Virus record (IMG/VR): IMGVR_UViG_3300033150_000609
Coordinates: 1-41,073 of that record
Origin: a virus
DNA length: 41,073 nucleotides
Direction: 5' to 3' (one strand)
A model generated the notes under the pieces. That model was not told where the DNA came from, did not search any database, and was given only the letters and a program-made list of their open reading frames with translations. The translations under genes were made by a program, and so were the position numbers. Shown one piece after another: positions 37,829 to 41,073 of the stretch (position 1 is its first letter; every line of letters starts with the position of its first letter).

Positions 37829-39218
37829 TTTTTAATCTCCTGCTTGCCTGAAAAAGTTCTACTGTCGGCTCGCCTGCCGCTTTCATCAAATCAAAAATCT
37901 GCGAATAAGAAGCGTCAAATTCTTCCAGTGTAATTTCGTTCTTTGCGACCATTTCTTTTAAGACCTCTCCGAAATTAACTTCCTCACCGCAATCATAATG
38001 TTCTGTATTTTTATTTCTTGCAATCCATTTATCCAGAAAGTGTTTTGTTCTTTGATTATTTTTCAGGTATATTACCGCATTCCCGTATTGTTTTTTCGTG
38101 CTGTTCCGATATTTAGACCAGTCAATAATATGTATTCCAATATCCGCCTTGAAATTATTAAACCTGTCAGGATATTTCTGTATTACAGCGTCGGAATCAA
38201 GCCACGCAATATCCCGTCCCCAGTGCTTATCCAGCATTTCCCGCATAAAAACTGCTTTATGATAAGTATTTGTTTGCCAATCACCTTTTGATTTTACTCC
38301 CTGTAAATCATATTCAAAACCGAATTTTTTAATTGACCTTTCAAGATTTTTTATTTCCTTTTCATAGCCGGTATTTTCCGTGTAGAATGATACAATTATC
38401 GGTCTTGTAATTTTTTCAATATCTTTTGTCTTTCCAAACTCAAAACATTTCAAAGCACTTGTCTCACTTAAATTTACCACCCTGAAACCCCTGTCCTGTA
38501 TTTCAACGGACGCCCTTTCAAAATTCTCAATCATATGTTCAAAAATACTTTCCCCTTGATTTAACGGGTATCCGTCGTGCCACCATACCTGTTTACCGTT
38601 CCCATCGCCCTTCATATCGTATCCTAAAAGATAAATGGGGTTTGCGCCTAAACACATAGCCAGATTTAACGCCGCATAGCCGGAATTTGAACCGTGCCCG
38701 ATTCCGTCTTTGAGCGATGATGTCAACATTTTTTCACCGGCGCTATCCACCTGATAAACAGCGTTAGGGTATCTGTATCTGAAAAAATTAAGCCATACCT
38801 TGAACCCTTTATAATCTTCAAACTTTTTTTGCACATCTTCACCCAAAGCACCCTGTATAATCCATTCGTAAAATCTTGAATCCGTTGAAAATAAAATTGA
38901 CGGTGAGATTTTCATAAAGGACATATTTACCCCGATTGTCAATTCACCTTTCAGTATTCTCCAGTCAAAACCTTTCAAACTCTTGCCCCCACCGACAATA
39001 AAACATCGCTGTCCTTTCCATATATTATCCGCTATAAAATCCGCAAAATTATTCGGACTATCTTTCGTAATAATATCCCGCCTGTTATTCATCATATCTG
39101 ACATTAACCTCAATTCTGCCCAGTTTGCCGCCACATCGGACATTTTAATACATTCATCGGGTTTGCTTTTTTTCTCTCTGCCCCTTTCCGCCAAGTCGGA
39201 CATATTTATTATACCCAT
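37818..39218 (-). CDS. MptE/DUF115-like domain fused to a glycosyltransferase (466 aa)
   Basis: 466 residues, two domains. About 70-255 is the MptE/DUF115 fold (RCFIVGGGKSLKGFDW, GHGSNSGYAALNLAMCLGANPIYLLGYDM, WHDGYPLN), found in pterin enzymes and in glycan-building proteins. About 270-460 is a nucleotide-sugar transferase (IIVSFYTENTGYEKEIKNL, GRDIAWLDSDAVI with D-S-D, CGEEVNFGEVLKEM). The pairing with GT2, epimerase and methyltransferase shows a sugar-transfer role. Acceptor unknown. Confidence 0.78.
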   Translation of the reverse strand: MGIINMSDLAERGREKKSKPDECIKMSDVAANWAELRLMSDMMNNRRDIITKDSPNNFADFIADNIWKGQRCFIVGGGKSLKGFDWRILKGELTIGVNMSFMKISPSILFSTDSRFYEWIIQGALGEDVQKKFEDYKGFKVWLNFFRYRYPNAVYQVDSAGEKMLTSSLKDGIGHGSNSGYAALNLAMCLGANPIYLLGYDMKGDGNGKQVWWHDGYPLNQGESIFEHMIENFERASVEIQDRGFRVVNLSETSALKCFEFGKTKDIEKITRPIIVSFYTENTGYEKEIKNLERSIKKFGFEYDLQGVKSKGDWQTNTYHKAVFMREMLDKHWGRDIAWLDSDAVIQKYPDRFNNFKADIGIHIIDWSKYRNSTKKQYGNAVIYLKNNQRTKHFLDKWIARNKNTEHYDCGEEVNFGEVLKEMVAKNEITLEEFDASYSQIFDLMKAAGEPTVELFQASRRLKNED

Positions 39219-39622
39219 TATTTTATGCCGCCCTGCGTTTTCCTTTCAATATCATTCTCATCCAAAAATGCCTGATAAATTTCAATGCACTGAACATCTG
39301 ACTTCGCTTCAAATTTATGCAAAACCCCGCACGGAACTTCCATTACCCCGCCTGCCTGTAATTCTGTTTTATCTTCAATACCGCTATTAAAGATAGAGAC
39401 GATTAAAATCCCTGAAATGATATAAAAAAGATTAACCTTGTTTTTATGTTTATGTTCCGAGCAGTAACCGCCCTTTTTTATATCAAGGTAATGAACCGAG
39501 ACCGCATCATTGCTGTAAATCTTTGTTGTCTCTCCCCAGATTTTTCCCTGCTTATCTATAAGCATTATTGTATTCCCTGCGTGGAGAAGGGCAGAACGCT
39601 CATAACGCTTGCCCCTCTCCAC
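39218..39622 (-). CDS. Cupin-fold protein (134 aa)
   Basis: 134 residues. Cupin barrel with metal-site residues EHKHK (about 56-60), YIISGILIVSIF and PCGVLHKFEA. Cupins of this size in sugar cassettes are epimerases or isomerases of nucleotide sugars, or binders. GTG at 39622 is used; an ATG 19 codons downstream with AGGG is an alternative. First gene of the cassette, 16 bases behind the capsid gene. Confidence 0.75.
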   Translation of the reverse strand: MERGKRYERSALLHAGNTIMLIDKQGKIWGETTKIYSNDAVSVHYLDIKKGGYCSEHKHKNKVNLFYIISGILIVSIFNSGIEDKTELQAGGVMEVPCGVLHKFEAKSDVQCIEIYQAFLDENDIERKTQGGIK

Positions 39623-39638
39623 AGGCTCAAAAACAGGG

Positions 39639-40634
39639 TTATGATGTCTTACAGCGCCTCAACTGGTCGGTATCGCCGATTGCTCCGCCATACCTCATCC
39701 AGCCCGCAACCGTTTCAATGTAAGCAAGGATGTCCAACATATTATACAGTGTCAAGTCCATTCTGTATCCGCCCTTCAATTTCTTTCCGGGCAGGATTAC
39801 ATAATAATCTGCGTTGTTTGTAAGCATCAGCGTATAAACGGGCTTTACGTTGTAAGTCAATGCTCTTGATGCTCCTGCAAACGGCTGATTGAGGTGTGCA
39901 ATCGCTCTTTCAATCCTCGGTCTTAAAGTATTCGGCGCAAGAATTACAAAAGGTGAATTAGCAGAAACGCCGTATCCTTTATTCTTTACCGCTGCCAAAG
40001 TAGTATCGCACGCTTTCTGAATTGTGTTTACATCTCTGCTGACTGTATAATCAGGATGCGTGTTCGCCAGTGTTCCCGGTGTCGGTGTCTGCCACGTTAT
40101 GTTATTCCCAACTGCCAATGCTTCAACCAGTGCGTAGAATGCCTGCGCCCTGCGAAGATATGCCTTGTTCCTGAACTCAATCGCTGTATCTTCAAGCGCC
40201 CAGTATTTGCTGTCATCAAGCCACGTCTTGTCCCAGCCAAGTGCGCCGCCGTACCTGTCAAAACTCACACTGATTTTACTTCCCGTTGCTTTGTAAACTT
40301 TCACTTTATCCCCGACAGGAATTTTTGAGAAAATCAAAGATGACGACACATCCAGAATTTCAAAGCCGCTTTCTTTCGTGCCTGTAAAATCCCTGATGTC
40401 AAAAATCTGCTCATACCCTAAATCAAAATCACCAACAGCGTGAAATTTTTCAAGGATTTGCAGAACCTCTGCCGGAAAATCGCCCTTCGTTGTAAATGCC
40501 TGATACGCTCCGTGCAGGTCTTTGTTCCTGTCAATCGCTTTCATAAACATCTGAAAAGCCCCGTAGAGTTTTTTCAAATCCTCGGGTTTTTCAAAGTCCA
40601 CTTTACTCCAATCCCTTATAATCTTTCCTTTCAT
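39639..40634 (-). CDS. Major capsid protein (HK97 fold)
   Basis: 331 residues, with GAGGTG before the ATG. N-terminal helical arm, a beta section (FDRYGGALGWDKTWLDD), A-domain parts (KAYLRRAQAFYALVEALAV, NSPFVILAPNTLRPRIERAI) and a C-terminal E-loop/P-domain-like ending (TNNADYYVILPGKKLKGGYRMDLTLYNMLDILAYIETVAGWMRYG). The size, place after the cement protein and before tail genes, and HK97-like layout support a major capsid role. Forms the icosahedral shell. Confidence 0.85.
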   Translation of the reverse strand: MKGKIIRDWSKVDFEKPEDLKKLYGAFQMFMKAIDRNKDLHGAYQAFTTKGDFPAEVLQILEKFHAVGDFDLGYEQIFDIRDFTGTKESGFEILDVSSSLIFSKIPVGDKVKVYKATGSKISVSFDRYGGALGWDKTWLDDSKYWALEDTAIEFRNKAYLRRAQAFYALVEALAVGNNITWQTPTPGTLANTHPDYTVSRDVNTIQKACDTTLAAVKNKGYGVSANSPFVILAPNTLRPRIERAIAHLNQPFAGASRALTYNVKPVYTLMLTNNADYYVILPGKKLKGGYRMDLTLYNMLDILAYIETVAGWMRYGGAIGDTDQLRRCKTS

Positions 40635-40664
40635 TTTATTTCACCTCCCGAAATATTCCTCGGC

Positions 40665-41018
40665 TTACGCCGCTACATTCCCCTTCAAATCAATCAGCAA
40701 AGTCGTAGCCAGCGCCGCACTGACTTCCAGCGCCCTTCCGCAAAGCGTATTACCGCTTGCAGAGTTTGTTACCGTTGACGTTGATGCGTTGAAATATACC
40801 TTATCACCGACAGCGAAAATTACTCCGCTGAAAGCTGTTTTCGGCACGACTATCTTCTCCGCTGAATAAATAAGAACTGCGTTTTTTCCCACAGCCGTCG
40901 CTTCTACAATCACACCGACCTTGTCCTCTACCTTTACCATATCCCCCGCTGCATATCCTCCGCTGGGCGCTGTGATTATAACACTCGCAAAAATATTCGT
41001 TCTTAATTCAAGTCCCAT
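40665..41018 (-). CDS. Capsid cement/decoration protein (DUF2190-like, 117 aa)
   Basis: 117 residues: an N-terminal segment (MGLELRTNIFASVIITAPSGGYAAGD), beta barrel (KVEDKVGVIVEATAVGKNAVLIYSAEKIVVPK) and VGDKVYFNASTSTV...GNTLCGRALEVSAALATTLLIDLKG. This is the DUF2190 pattern of small capsid-stabilising proteins. GGGAGG precedes the ATG. Its start lies in the terminal repeat; it abuts the capsid gene. Confidence 0.85.
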   Translation of the reverse strand: MGLELRTNIFASVIITAPSGGYAAGDMVKVEDKVGVIVEATAVGKNAVLIYSAEKIVVPKTAFSGVIFAVGDKVYFNASTSTVTNSASGNTLCGRALEVSAALATTLLIDLKGNVAA

Positions 41019-41073
41019 TTTAATACACCTCCCTTACTTTTTTTTCTTTTCTTTTTCTTCCAAGACAGCGATT
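40960..41073. repeat. Exact terminal direct repeat, right copy
   Basis: 114 bases identical to 1-114, counted base by base including the eight-T run. It contains the first part of the cement gene and the end of the 49-aa gene. See the left copy. Confidence 0.95.

Noticed and set aside
40960-41073. Terminal repeat as a phage att site or transposon end
   Set aside because: It is plain coding sequence crossing two genes, with no inverted structure, integrase or target duplication.

Overview
The window is a complete tailed-phage (Caudoviricetes) genome presented as a circularised or redundant contig. Bases 1-114 are repeated exactly at 40960-41073, so the unique length is 40,959 bp. Every gene I can support lies on the minus strand and most neighbours overlap by 1-11 bases (ATGA or GTGA junctions), so the genome is one leftward transcription unit running from high to low coordinates and across the contig join. 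I see no integrase, repressor, DNA polymerase or tRNA. A lytic or undetermined lifestyle that relies on host replication is therefore likely. There is no tail sheath or contractile baseplate gene, and a 724-residue tape measure, a tail tube and a frameshifted tail-assembly chaperone are present, so the virion is most probably a siphovirus. The host cannot be named from sequence. It uses Shine-Dalgarno sequences, sigma70-like promoters (TTGACA/TATAAT) and Sec signal peptides. The repetitive SSVTILQ / ADDIAV fibre style and the GIGT..P..LDV..FIR.....FPD fibre module are typical of proteins seen in uncultured environmental bacteria, but I would not go further.

In transcription order, the packaging and head module begins at about 5.5 kb (small proteins, TerS, TerL, SPP1-like portal, 94-aa protein, protease-scaffold fusion, 49-aa helical protein). 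It crosses the join into the DUF2190-like cement protein and the major capsid protein (41.0-39.6 kb). A five-gene carbohydrate cassette (cupin, MptE/DUF115-glycosyltransferase fusion, GT2, NAD-sugar epimerase, methyltransferase; 39.6-35.7 kb) is inserted directly behind the capsid gene. Head-tail connectors, MuF-type minor head protein, tail terminator, tail tube, the G/GT frameshift pair, tape measure, distal tail protein and a large tail-hub protein with a discoidin-like domain follow (35.7-25.6 kb). Next come coiled-coil and LamG fibre-like proteins. Unusually, five proteins in this stretch carry Sec signal peptides, and two of them end in a GGWL-TM-basic anchor (25.6-20.2 kb). A lysis cassette (three small membrane proteins and a glucosaminidase-type endolysin) closes the late region at 18.9 kb.

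A 340-bp control region (18.57-18.91 kb) holds a near-perfect sigma70 promoter, a palindrome and a structured leader with an intrinsic terminator. It opens the early/middle region: a DnaD-like replication protein with a KD-repeat linker that may contain the origin, a possible helicase-loader-like protein, a zinc-finger PD-(D/E)XK endonuclease, an acyl carrier protein, an MT-A70 methylase, a recombination set (coiled-coil protein, RecB-like nuclease, Rad52-like annealing protein), many small Cys-rich or membrane proteins, a nucleoside 2-deoxyribosyltransferase-like protein, an ASCH-domain protein, a 5-cytosine methylase broken into alternating reading frames, and a beta-class DNA methylase. Five promoters with matching TTGACA boxes were found, two of them so close to an ATG that leaderless mRNAs are likely.

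Most interesting: the glycan cassette inside the capsid operon, the signal-peptide-bearing fibre block, the attenuator-like leaders behind two early promoters, the phage ACP, and the multiply frameshifted cytosine methylase. No database search was possible; family assignments rest on motifs, size and gene order.
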